A stretch of 64,000 nucleotides of DNA, from positions 13,529,214 through 13,593,213 of the forward strand of contig OZ025273.1 in NCBI GenBank assembly GCA_964019165.1. Reading direction: 5' to 3'. The first letter of the stretch is position 1. The number at the start of each line of letters is the position of its first letter. The translations under genes and the position numbers were made by a program. The DNA is from Mastigias papua. Lineage: Eukaryota; Cnidaria; Scyphozoa; Rhizostomeae; Mastigiidae. Positions 26,256 through 38,200 of the stretch are shown here, piece after piece. The notes beneath the pieces are model-generated. The model was not told the origin of the DNA. It did no database searches and saw only the letters and a list, made by a program, of their open reading frames with translations.

Positions 26256-27189
26256 CTGAAAACATAAATAGAACAGATTATCAGCAGACAATGAGTAACT
26301 TATAACTATCCAGTTGAAGAGGGAAAAATGAAAGGAGGGAAGAATTGTATGGCAGCACGATCGTTATGTAATTGGGATATTTTCAGTGAACAGTGGTGTT
26401 GCCAGGTGACTGTGGACTTCTAGGATAGTGGACATCATAACTTTATCTTTAGACATTATTAAATATATTGAGGTTATATACTTTAAGTAGAACTGCAACT
26501 AGATGCACACGAGCACCAGTTTACCATTATCTGATAAAGACTTTAATTCCCTTTAAATCCTCGATAGCTAGAGGTAATCATATGAATGTTTTTGTATGGA
26601 ATTTAGTTGAATTCTGAATTCTGGATTTGTATTTTTCAGCATTCTTCAAACACCATCGCATTGTAGTTTTGCTCTTGCTCCCAATACCATCACTTACTAA
26701 ACACTGCATTTCCCGCATTTCCCATCCATTCAAATCAGCGCCTGCATTGACACCACTGTCCTCCTGGGGCTATGAACTTGCTGTTACTGTGCTGTTGTAT
26801 TGATCATAATAATTTTGCTTGTCCATTAACTCTTTTCCCTTTTCTCCATTGCTGCTTAGCTAGTATTAAATTTCCCCTGTTTATCAATAAGTAAATAGCT
26901 TTCATTGCTATCCAAACCAAGAATGGCACAAGAGATCTCTTCAACAGCAAATGCCCATAGGAATTGTTGAGTGGTGTGGAGGACTTACACGTAATGAGTT
27001 CTGTTTCAAGCTACGTGCGACATTGGACACTATTTTTTTTGAGCTTTCTTCAGCTAGATTTTTTCTTTTGCCTATTTGGACATGTTCATCTTTACTTCAA
27101 TGCTGACACTGCATTGTAATTGACTTGGTATTCTTGTGGAGCAATCTATGGTCCAGTTGTTCCTCAATTAACCATAAACTATTACATAC

Positions 27190-27309
27190 CTCCTTGTGAA
27201 ATGTTCAGCTAACCGGAGAAATGCTTTAGAGCTTCTATAGCATTTATTGTATGCCTCATTGGTAAGTGATGTCGTTGGATACTTTACTTTAAGTTCATAT
27301 ATGATGGCA
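27190..27309 (-). CDS. RNF213-like exon 6, symmetrical 120-nt exon
   Basis: Donor GAG|GTATGT is good; the acceptor (TCAATGAAG) is weak. The 120-nt frame, AIIYELKVKYPTTSLTNEAY then SKAFLRLAEHFTR, is open and its phase (2-2) fits both neighbours. Exon 5 joins exon 7 equally well without it, because both exons 5 and 6 end in AG and exon 7 supplies C. From memory of vertebrate RNF213, WES or WEN is followed directly by the HPY block, so this may be a lineage-specific insert or a cassette exon. Confidence 0.65.
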
Positions 27310-28339
27310 CTTCATTGATAACGGGAGATATAAAATCTAAAACTGGGCTTCGAACTGCAAACTGCCTGCATTTCTTTCAGTAGAAATTAAATAGCATGTG
27401 TGCTAGAGAACGGATCAACATCCCTTTGATGGGGATGCAAAACTCTGTTCATCAGTTTGATATCAATGCGTCATCTGAGACTATATTGGACAGAAGAGTC
27501 AGAAATGAAAATAACTTCATTCAAGGTCTCAGCAAGGACATTTACAGTAGCGATCATCCCAGCACTAGGGAAATAGGGGAGTATGTGTATATTTAGTGAA
27601 CGGCTGCCTATTAAACGATGAAAATATCTGTAAATTCTACAGGAAACATTGGCACAAAAGTAATCCTCATGCAAAAAAGTAATGTTTGCAACAGTAAATC
27701 GTAGCCCTGGTGAAAATAATAAACAATTTAAAATTGTCATTGATAAGCTGCAAAAAAATTAGTAATCTTTAGTAAGGAGGAAGACCTTATTTACTTATAA
27801 TGATTGGTGATTACAAATGGTGGTACTGATGTGTGTGTCAATTTTAGAATCTACGGGCAACAGGTTCACCATGATACCTCTTTGCTGGGATATCGACTGA
27901 ATGGGACCCATTTTACAACTTAAGACACACTCAAGAATATGAGCAGTATGTAGAAAGGAAAATGCGGTTCTCACACTTACTTCCAAAACTTTCTTTATGA
28001 ATGGAATAATCTACCTAGTTCATTGTTTTGGAAGACATTTCAATTGTCCTCATCGATTTACCTATTATGGAACATCAATTTTGTCTTTTCTTATTTTCCA
28101 TCAACTGTATGTTCCACAAACATTATGAGGAGAGGCATAGCTTCAGCTTCCTACTTCTGGTACAGGCAATATCGTTCGTATCATGCAACGTGATCTTTCC
28201 AGTACAATCTAGATTAGATCTAAGGAGGCACGCCTGATAATCACACTTTATGTGTTCATATTCTCAATATCTGATAGATAGGAACGGTCGATGAGTCGCT
28301 ACAGATAAATCAATTAGAGCAGAAAGTTTGCTACAAAAT
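27310..28339. other. Intron 5 sequence
   Basis: Nothing recognised. Short frames only. Confidence 0.55.
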
Positions 28340-29170
28340 GCTAATTTATTTAACCAATTGAACTGGAAATGAGTTCTTTTCGTTGAAATTCGCGACTGTA
28401 AGTTTCAAAACTCAAATGAATTTGTGTGATAATGGATTTACCAATGCCAACTACTGAATCTTTACTTATGTTACCAAAAATCATAAAGTGGTGTTTTTCT
28501 TCGTTAAGCTTCGAGTAATTCTCTGAGAACCATTTTCTAATTATCAAAATGTCTATTTCCAATTCATTAATTATAGTATCGCGATGTGACTTGCTTGCGT
28601 AGATAGAAGTGTCATTGGCATAATTACAGACGATGGTATTGTGTAGAAATAAGATATTTTTGGTAGTAAAATATTAGATAAATCTGACCCTAGAACTAAC
28701 CCTTGTGGTACCCCTTTGAGATGTCTCTATATGTACTACATAAACCAATAATTTTAGCTTTGTCCTGTCTGTTTGTCAACCTTCTTTCAATCAGCTTCAG
28801 AACATCCTAACCAAGACAAGAGGCAGCTACTTTTGCTATCAGAAGATCGTGGTCTATGCAATCGAAAGCTTTAGAAAGATCCATTGGTATTGCTATAGAC
28901 TGGCTTTGCAAGTTTGTAGAGCTGTTGTTAGGACATGCTGGGCATTACACCCTCTTCAACAGCCACCCAACTGTGAAGAGAGAAATATGCCAATGTAATT
29001 GAGTATTCATTATAATTAATACGTTCAAAAACTGTGGACATAGCTGGAAGCAAGCATATTGGTCTATAATGGTGCTTACTCATATTATGATATCTCTTTT
29101 AAAGTGAGGAGATATCCGCAAGTGTCTGTTCACATGAAGAAGTGATTTTTGCTGGAAAATAAATCGGCAT
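28340..29170 (-). pseudogene. LINE RT relic
   Basis: Minus-strand RT pieces in order: PISLLPAMSTVFERI (about 29060), IPMDLSKAFDCIDHDLLIAK (motif A, about 28880), KGVPQGLVLGS (motif B, about 28710), NYANDTSIYASKS (motif C with YADD changed to YAND, about 28625), IIRKWFSENYSKLNEEKHHF (about 28510). Multiple frameshifts. This is a different LINE lineage from the copy at 7747-10670. Confidence 0.75.
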
Positions 29171-31086
29171 TTTGTTGAAATGTTTTTGGGGATAGTTTCT
29201 TGAGGCATTGCTACAAGTAACTAGACTGCAATCAAGTTTAGACAGGCCGATGGATGTCTTCTACGGTAAAAATAAAATATGATGAATGGATGATTATGTT
29301 GGAGGTTTTTTTCATGATGAAACGAAGCTGGTCTCTATTTATGTCTTATCCTTTACATATATCAATTAATGAATGAGGCGAACGACCGAAACTGCCAAGA
29401 CAGCTACCAGACAGATTAAACAATTCTAGCGAGACGAAACTGAGAGCTCAATGCTTGAGGAAGCTGTAAAGGTGCTTTTCCTTTGTCCTTTGTAAACTGA
29501 TAGTCAGTTTCATGTCAACACCAATTGTTCATTCGAGCACAAACAGTATTTGCTCTGCAATAACGAAAAGAAGATCTGGACGGAAAGTATCACCAGCAAT
29601 TATGCAAAGAGAGAGATTGCCTGGCAGACCAAGATATAAGGTAGAACCATCAATTTATTGTAAAAGACTGTCAACTTTTGCAATACTGGATTATGACCCA
29701 ATGTAGAACATCCTTCATCAAGGTAAGTTCTGCAGCCTGCAACAACATGTACCATATTTCAGAATGACAGCAGAGAGATCAATTGGAAGTTTGGCTAAGA
29801 TTCTATCTCAGAAGATATATATGGGTTGCTGATGAGTTAAACAACTACCTAACAGTGAAATTTAAGATGTTACATGGTATGTTGCCATTTTAATGGAGTT
29901 TTCAAGTAGAGAGGACACAGTGTCAACCTGTGAAGTTATCTCATGTTGAAGACGCTTAGTATGCTCTCTTCGAACGGCTTTAATGACTTCGTTGGTATTT
30001 CTATATAATCATATTAAATGTTCGATCTTTCACATGTTTTTTTTCCAAACATGATAGATTGTTGTTGTTATTGGAGAAGCGTTAAGGATATTACGCTGAA
30101 CAGTTTGGCATGGAAGAAATTTCATCGAAGGAAGTTGAAGACTTACTACAAACTGATTCAGGAGAGGACTATGTTACTCAATGTGCAATTATCGGGAGTT
30201 CAAGCCATTCACGAATATAGCGAGAAAGTAAATTATCAGAGTGTTGCATAATCCAGGTCTTGAAGATATTTGTAACTATTAAGTCCTATGACACTTTGGA
30301 GAGAAGGTATGACACTCAGGACAGATAGAATAAGAGCTACCTATGATGACGTCATTTCAAAACTATTATTTGCATGGGTAGCACTTGCGGTGTTGGGGGG
30401 GGGGCAGACTAACAAATCCCAGCTTCACTTTCTTATGGCTTGCAAGGCTGTTCACCCCCATTGTTGACATATTTCTTTGCGATATCAAGTGCCTTCTACA
30501 AGCTCAGAGTGGTTCATGCACCATTTTAGAGTAAAAGGTTTATTGACTGTACCATTTTTTCACTTTTGTTATTGAAAGCATAATCACAATCCTATTTATG
30601 TCGTACTATTTGCAGCCAGATTTAAAAACTGATCCGACTTACGGGAAATTTCAAATTATAAACTCAAACTTACATAAATAGACAGTATAGCATTTATAAC
30701 AAGCGGATCTGGACAGCGCATTTTTTCCGATTTTTTTAATTTCCGACCATTTTAAATAGCGAGCCCAACTTATGCGAGTTTGACTGTATATCCTTAGCGT
30801 CGAAAATCTGAAATGGGGCTGAACCCTATTTACCCCAATCTGGATCCGGCCATGAGCAGTGTCAATTAGATTGAAGAACCAGAAACTTCACTCCCATCAA
30901 AGCTGAACATCATGGGGAAGAGGAAATTACTAAATTGTGGAAGTTTGTAGGCTACAGACTGTGTAGGGGAATGTTATAGATAGATAGATAGAGAGATGCA
31001 GGTAGGTATTATTTTACACATGTTGTAATAATGGCATAGTTGAGCTAGATAAAATATCTATATTACTGGAATGATATCTATTTTAC
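29171..31086. other. Intron sequence, unassigned
   Basis: Contains a G run (30396-30405), a short GATA repeat (30979-30994) and two plus-strand frames (29512-29706 and 30018-30251) without recognisable family. No supported gene. Confidence 0.5.
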
Positions 31087-31169
31087 CTGTTCTCCCACCG
31101 ACGCCTCAATGTAACCAGCCCAGATTGGTTTCGCTCAGAATCTTCACATATTGAAGGTGTCGCAAAATC
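31087..31169 (-). CDS. RNF213-like exon 5
   Basis: Acceptor TTTATTTGCAG, donor AACAG|GTAAAA. It is 83 nt. It encodes DFATPSICEDSER, then GLVTLRRRWEN, matching 'ARDFATPSL' and 'LRKRWE' of RNF213. Confidence 0.93.
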
Positions 31170-33973
31170 CTGCAAATAAAGAATTAATTTAAGTAAAAAA
31201 TTATCACTGATTTTCAAAACTCTCATAGTGTATCAGTGCTCACCTGTACCTGGTATACTAGTACGCAATCGTGGAACATTCTTGTTTAGCAACAAGATGT
31301 GGTACTTCACTGCTCGTTCAAGAATGCTAGAAAGAAAGTACGTTCATGCGTACCAGAGTACAAACTCACAGAAGTTAACCGGTGTAGTGAATGCATTAGT
31401 ATGTATTATGACAAGGTCATTCTTATAAGAAATGCAACAAAAGACAGGTCAGAAACCAGAAAAACCAAAAATAATTTCCAGTCAATGGATTTGAATCCAT
31501 GAAATATAACAGAAACAGTTTTCACTTTGGGACTTTTGAAATTTTCATCTCTTTCATAATGATGGCTGAACTGTCAATTGGAGGATTTTCAAACAAAGAC
31601 CTGCATATAAACGAAGCCTATATCTACATGACGGGGAGATCTCTGGGTTCTTTAATACAACAAATTATTTTCTGTGTGGATCCTTTACAGAAGAACAACT
31701 GCATTGCTGAAATAGCCGTTGATAATACCAGAAATGTAGGGATTGGGCTAGTTCACTTTGCATATTCTGACTGCAAGTAGTGCAAGGTTGTGCAAAGTAT
31801 GGACATGCCAAGAACGAGAATATGGAATACACGCTAATATAGATGCATTAGGATCTACATATGGTAGGTAGTGAGTTTAGTCATTTTGTTGAAAAGTAAA
31901 CACTGTCCAATATTCGAAGCAGGATACACAACCCTGTAGGTCGTGTATATTGACAATTTAGACAGCTATGAAACGTTACTGTGAGGTTTAAAGTAGTGTA
32001 GATAGTTATCAGAGTGTTTCCTTAATCATCATCTATTTACTGCAATCTTCTGCGTGTAATAAAAGTGTGGTCACTTCCGATTGAGAGAGTGTTTTAAGTT
32101 TGGACTAATTATTAGTCCTAATGCACATGTCTTGCAATAACTTGTCTTCCATTTCAAATACTACGTTTAAATTATATGAGCATGAAAATTGACTGTGCAT
32201 TTTAATCTTTTCACTTTATCTCAATTCAAAAGTTTCCAGTGTGTATATGGTATAATCAAAGCCATTCTTGGTCCATTGTGCATAAAGATGTATCCTTTGC
32301 AACTCCCAGATTGATGCAAAGAAGACGAATGTCGCTCAAACAACAAGCATCCAAAACATTACCAAAAAGGCTCATATGTAGTCTTAGATAAACGAACGTG
32401 TTTGCCAGGAGTCTCCTCATAGATCAATTAGAGAAGTGATAGTGGGACTGTTAGATGAGTCTCATTAGGTACTTCTCATTCATGAATCATTTAGATTACC
32501 TTGAAAAATAGAACTAAAGCCAAACAGGGACAGCCATATATTCTCCGGATGGTGAGACCAGACAGCAACTCAGAAGTCCAATGAATTTGCGGGGAGGACT
32601 CGAGTTTAACCGAAGAAGGCGTAAAACGGAGAGGGATGCTGCGAGAGGAGCATTGACAGTACTTTTGGAATTTGCAAAACAAAGAAAGATAGAGACTGCA
32701 GTGCATAAACTGAAGGTGGGTTGCCTCGCTGCTCAGAGAATGGTTCAGCTCAAAAGTTGGAATTAAAGTTGAACCAACGAATGGTAAGTCAGTCATACAC
32801 ATAAAAGGAAGAACCTAAATGGTAAGATATCTTTTTCTGAGTGGTCCAGCGTATGATCTATTTGCAGACGATGCCTCTACAATAAAAACGCCTTCATTCC
32901 CATACAGTTACGAAAAATCACATTAAGACCTGTCATCTACCGAGATAGAGAGCAGAGTGATTGAAAACTTTAAGTAAATGGTCAGGGGAAGGGTCATCGA
33001 GGATAAGGAATTATATCGCATGATAGAGCTTCTGCAAGAGATAAAAGAAATAAATCTGCACCATAGTCTTCAACGTCCACCATGAAGGTTTACCTCTGTT
33101 CTAAAGGTGTATTATCAAGATGATTTTGTCGAGTTGATAAAGTTTTCTAAAATTGGGGAGTTTCAAGTTGTCCATGCCAGCTTGCTTGAAGCTATGAAAG
33201 GTCATTTAATGAGCGAGAACGATATTAGGGGAGCTGTTGCAAGGGTCATTCAGCGCAAATTGGAAAAGAGGTGTTGATGGAAGCATTCAGAATTAGCCAA
33301 CTTCCACAGTAGATAGTTAAACATTGAAATTAATAACTTTCATGCGCATGCCCTTAGAATAACGTACAGAAATCAGGAATCTAGACTTGAAAATATCTTA
33401 CAAGTACACAGAAATGTCTCTATTCGTCAACAGAACTCACGTGTGTTGATGACAGAAATTTTACAACAAAGCATGGCCCAAATCCATCATGTATGAGTGA
33501 CTTATTCTCTGCACAAAGCAACTAACTACACCTCAGACATGAAAGCGCCATTGATATGCCCAAACGTGAGATCTGTTATATATGGTTCAGAAAAACCATT
33601 CGATTTAGGGGTTAGTTATGATATACACTACCAATATCACTTAGAGAGTCAGTTGATCTGGCTGAAATTAAACCAAAAATCAAACCTTGGAATGGCGAAG
33701 GATGCCAATGCCAGTTAAGGCTATGTAAGACATTTTGATATTGTTAGGTTTTATTTCATTTTTATCACATATGTTATAATACCATGAGTGCGTTCGGTTT
33801 TATTAGCTAGTTCCCGTACTTTACATACTTTGCAACTAAAGTATTAATAAACTATATAATCTCAGTGTTTGCCGGTAAATCACAAAAATGCAGTTCTCTT
33901 TTAGAATTAAAAAGGAAGTTCAAGGAAAAAACTAAAATATTATATGTTGCTGAGAATGTCGTAAAACCCCATA
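31170..33973. other. Intron 4 sequence with unassigned coding-like pieces
   Basis: The plus strand has protein-like runs at 32578-32766 (RRRRKTERDAARGALTVLLE) and 33025-33280 (MIELLQEIKEINLHHS, then VELIKFSKIGEFQVVHASLL), interrupted by stops. They may be remains of one unknown element. Other frames here are not convincing. Confidence 0.4.
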
Positions 33974-35464
33974 ATCTAAAGTGTTGTTGCTCTTACTTGC
34001 GTACTTCCGCTGATATTGGTAGTTGTTTCTCGTCGAAATCCGCCTCGTCCTAGGCGGTAAATATCAGATTGTCGTAAGACAGAAGTGGTAGTTGCAATGA
34101 CGTCATCACGTGCAAAAAGACATAGAATCACAACCTATGACTACGTAAGTGGGAATATCATACTTAGCTATGTGGCAAAAAAGCGAGCCAGTGGTATTGC
34201 AAGGGCATAAATACATCAAAAACAGAAGAGCAAATATATTTTATTATTCTGTAAGTCGCCTAAGCCTCTAATAGCGACTTCTAGACTGTTAAGGAATTCC
34301 ATCTACGATCCTCTGTAGCTTAAACGTTTTGAATTAATCGACAAGCTCATAGAGAAGATCGTTGATTTCTCTGAACAATTTTTTTTGAACGTACTGCCGC
34401 AATATTAGCATTTTTGTCAGTCAAGCAATAAAACACTCTGAAGACGTTCTTAATAAGAACTTTTTAGTTCCGATCTGCTGCACGTAAGCATTGCTGGAAA
34501 AGAAAACCTCTCCATGTACTCTTTATATAATTGTAAACCTTAGTCAATGACAGAAACTACGGTTGACGGGCAGCCATTATAGGAACTAGACCATTTTATT
34601 AGCAGATAATCGACTTTCAAATGCTTATGAACTTATAGACTTCCTTGGATCGCCAAAAATCCAATGTTGACCATTCCTAACTTTTTGGACAACCGAATAC
34701 TACTTCTAATAAGCAATTTCCCACAACAAATCGTATATATGATTTGTACAAAATTTCTTAGTAAGGTGACCCTTTATGGATCAATGTTTCGAGGAAATTC
34801 AAAAATGTCATGTTGAACATATTTGACAATAAGAACTATTACCTGTGAACTAATGATCAGAAATCTCATTTGTATCTCGATAGTCCAAACTTTCTCCATA
34901 CATTTGCATTGGTCACCATTTCTTTCCACAAAAGCACTAGTTACTATTGGCAATTCCTTCTTGTTCAAATTCACAGTCATTGGCCCTCAAATCAATATCC
35001 CAATGCCCTGATTCCGTCCTCCAATCAATGTCCCAGTGTTTAAATTTCTTCCCAGTTTACATGTAAAACAACGTTGAATGAACACTGTCATGCACTTCTG
35101 TCTATTCTGTTTCGCTACTTCAACATAGCATTTTTTTGATGACCCCTTGCCATATACTGCCATTTTGAATCATAAGTGAGTTCCAGAATAATAAAAAATA
35201 TATATAATATTATATGTTGCTGTATTTATGCCTTTGCAATACCCACTGGCCTGCCTATAGGTCAGAGAATGTGTATAATAGTACCAACTTACGTAGTCAA
35301 GGGTAATGATTCAATGTCTCTTTGCACGTGAAGGCGTAAATGCAACAACAACGTCTGTCCTGCGAAAAGGTGATAATGGCGGGCTAGCACGAGGTGGAGT
35401 TCGACGAGAAACAACTGGGAACATCAACAGAAGTACGCAAGTATGAGCGAGAACACTTTAGATG
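33974..35464. mobile_element. DNA element with ~290-bp terminal inverted repeats
   Basis: The left end (atctaaagtgttgttgctc...acttgcgtacttc...tttctcgtcgaa...) matches the reverse complement of the right end, as far in as the ggcataaatac block (34205 and 35228). Arms are about 290 bp and imperfect, around a roughly 0.9-kb interior without a transposase. Likely a non-autonomous cut-and-paste or foldback transposon. Target duplication is unclear. Confidence 0.7.
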
Positions 35465-35555
35465 ACGGTGAATAGTGACAGATCAAATAAGAACCATAAC
35501 TACATGATGCAACTGGGGTCATAGAAAATATACATATTAATAGTGGATGCTGTTC

Positions 35556-36480
35556 TTACAGGGAGTAGTGTTTAAAAAAAACGCAAAGAAAGGAGTTGCC
35601 GAGCTCTATGCAAAATTTGTTGTTTAGACTTTGATTAAATTGATAGAGCAAGAGGAGCTCTCTAACTTGACTTGAAATGCTATTCCAAACTTTAAGACCA
35701 GTGTGATGAAAGGCTTGCTTTGTCTCTTCTAAGCTGGTCTTTGGGATTTTCAAAATCCTACAGTTCCTGGTATTATAGTTTGAGATGTTGTATCTTTGCT
35801 TGAATTTGCTCCATAAACTTTCCGGGCAAAGTTTATCGTAGATTTTGAACATCATTAACGCCTGGTCAAGCTTGATGAGGTTTAAACTTTTGACCACTGT
35901 CCTTGCCATTTGCCTTCAACTCTTCCATGCTGTTTTATTGACAAGGCTCGGTACTGGAACCGCTGCAGTATGTGGAGCTTTGTCTTAGATAGATTGTCCC
36001 AAACAACATCAGAATATCGAATATGACTTTCAACTAAGGCTTGATAAATAGAACATAATTTATACTGTGAAAGGATATTTTTAAGTTTTTGGAGGGATGA
36101 CAAACAAACAACAACCCTTCCTTTTTAGAGTTTAAAGTGGTCGTTCCAGTTCAGTTCTTCATTAAAGATTATCCCAAGAGATTTTACATTGTGCGTTCTC
36201 TTGATTCCCATCCCATCCATTCTAAACTTAGCAATTTCAGTGATTTGATTGATCCTACAAGGATATCCAATAATCATATACTCCGTCTTCTTAGGGTTTG
36301 TGATCATCTTATTTATCCTCAACCACTACGAAATATTTCCAATCTCTACTTAAGTGTTTCGAACGAGCTCTTCAGTATCTCTAGCAGGTATTGTTGTATG
36401 CATGCCATATGCATATCTACTTACAGATGAAAATTGTAGTCAGTTTTCAAACTCGTTGAGATAGACCAGACTTTTCAACA
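35556..36480 (-). pseudogene. LINE 3' end relic
   Basis: The minus strand shows the C-terminal part of a LINE ORF2: NPKKTEYMIIG and VKSLGIIFNEELNWNDHF (36322-36125), then SIYQALVESHIRYSDVVW (about 36060), then KFKQRYNISNYNTRN and FHHTGLKVWNSI (35820-35680). It lacks the RT core. Frameshifts separate the pieces. Confidence 0.75.
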
Positions 36481-36720
36481 ATACCGTAAAACCCGGTGCC
36501 TACTTTCGTTATGTTGACGATACTTTTTCATGTTCGGCGGGGCTGGAATGTGATCGTTTTCATGTCAACTTCAATGAGCTACATGCAGCCCTAAACTTTA
36601 CGGTAGATAAGGATAACAACAACCCCCTGTTTCGGTGGAGACCGGGAGCATTGGACTGAATCAGAGCCACATCTGCACAGAATATAAAGGGAAACACCAA
36701 AATTAGCAAATTTATTTCAA
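36481..36720 (+). pseudogene. Penelope-like RT relic (PLE 3)
   Basis: Plus strand: KPGAYFRYVDDTFSCSAG (RT motif C), then NFNELHAALNFTVDKDNNN. This matches the Poseidon/Neptune-type 'Y.RYVDDTF...F...LN..H..L.FT.E' pattern. Only this short piece survives. Confidence 0.7.
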
Positions 36721-37320
36721 TTAAATGTAGACATTTCGATAAGTATCTTCATCATTACTACTCCTACAACGATACTAGGCCTGCTTACATTGCCGATTTA
36801 ACACGCGGTGACAATTAGTATTACCTAAGGTGGAGTCTACCTATTAAAAAGTGTTATTAGTATTCAAAAGCAATTAAGGTAGAGGATAGAGGCTGCGAAG
36901 ATCGGAACAAAAGAGCTCATTAAGGCTATATGAAAGGTGTAGAATGTATAAAGAAAAGACAACAAAAGGAAAAGAATACACTGAAAGTGTTAAATGCTAG
37001 AGAAATATACAAATATTAGCCCCTGGTCAATAAAAGTTACAAGCCAATCAGAAATTAAACTATGCAATGTAAACTGCCAGAATCTCTCCGCAATTATCGA
37101 CTCCCCGAATATTATATCTAGAATTTAAAACTGGCTTCCTCCAAACACCCATGATGATTAGCATCTGAGAAATATGTGAAATGTTCTGTCTGAGTTACTG
37201 ATATACTCTCTACCAGAAACTTTAAATCTAAAATTGCTCCCCCCTGCATACAACTGCAAACCTGACAATGGGTCTTACCACTTTGAAAACTACCCCTGAC
37301 TACCGTTGTCTGCAACTTCG
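36721..37320 (-). pseudogene. Penelope-like GIY-YIG/3' end relic, opposite strand
   Basis: The minus strand from 37320 reads KTHCQVCSCMQGG, then NHHGCLEEASF, resembling the Cys-rich connector and GIY-YIG end of Penelope proteins. At 36762-36724 is a decayed hammerhead-like block (ATGATGA, stem GATA/TATC, GAAA, TGTC). The orientation is opposite to the RT piece at 36481, repeating the inverted layout of PLE 1 and PLE 2. Confidence 0.5.
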
Positions 37321-37427
37321 ACCTCCAAGCTAGCTTTACACAGGTGGTATCTGGATGTTTCTATACACAGTTGCATGTATTAGTTAGATCATCATGCAAA
37401 ACACAGAATAGGCAATAATAGCATTAC

Positions 37428-37599
37428 CCTTGACATCTGAATCATGAACTTTGCAACAAACGGTTCCATATCAGGAAGTGCGCCAAAGGTAAAGTTCCCG
37501 TCACAAAACCAACTTTCCTCAAAAGCGAGAGCCTGAATGTTGAAAAAGTTGGCAAGATGATTTAATTCTCTCCATGATGGATTGTGCAGGCCGCAGTCT
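37428..37599 (-). CDS. RNF213-like exon 4
   Basis: Acceptor TTATCTTTTAG, donor AGG|GTAATG. It is 172 nt. It encodes DCGLHNPSWRELNHLANFFN, then SWFCDGNFTFGALP and FVAKFMIQMSR, matching 'G..DPSW.EL..F..FLN' and 'F...FMI.MAR' in RNF213. Confidence 0.95.
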
Positions 37600-37809
37600 C
37601 TAAAAGATAAAGTAACGGAAAAGGATACGTAAGAGATCTGGTTGACAAATAGCTACTTTGCTTGACGTTTAATACCGCAGAGGAAGAAACGGATTCCAAG
37701 GCAAGACATGGCTATGTTTAAACTGTATTGTCCTCAACAACGCTTGGAAACATACTTCCTAAATGCACCTAGAATCTTATCATGGGAAAAGGCCAGTACA
37801 TAGCAATGA

Positions 37810-38200
37810 TAATTTTTCACCTGAAGAAAGCAGTCGGCACTATAGACCATGATGTTCTACTTAAAAAAATTCGAAATGCATTGTGTCCTCGGTTTTGAGA
37901 ATACATGGATCGCATCTTATCTACATAACAAAATGTAGGTTTCCAGAGTGAATGGAGTGTGCTCCGCCTTGATGGTATGACCTTTGGGCTCGACAGGGCT
38001 CTTGCCTTGCACCTCTACAGGTTTTGATTTACATTGATGATTTTCCATTTCATCAGCAAAAAAGGCAAATCATCATTTATTATGATGATACCACAATTCA
38101 CATTCATCCATAAGCATCGTTGATCTCAGTGAAAACCATAAAAGGGACTTGAACAATCTGAAGCAGTGACTTCAATGAAATAAGCTATCTCTAAGTTTGA
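37810..38200 (+). pseudogene. LINE RT relic
   Basis: Plus strand: KKAVGTIDHDVLLKKIRNAL (motif A region), then VLIYIDDFPFHQQK and IIIYYDDTTIHIHP (YYDDT at the YADD position, about 38085). Heavily frameshifted. Confidence 0.6.
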
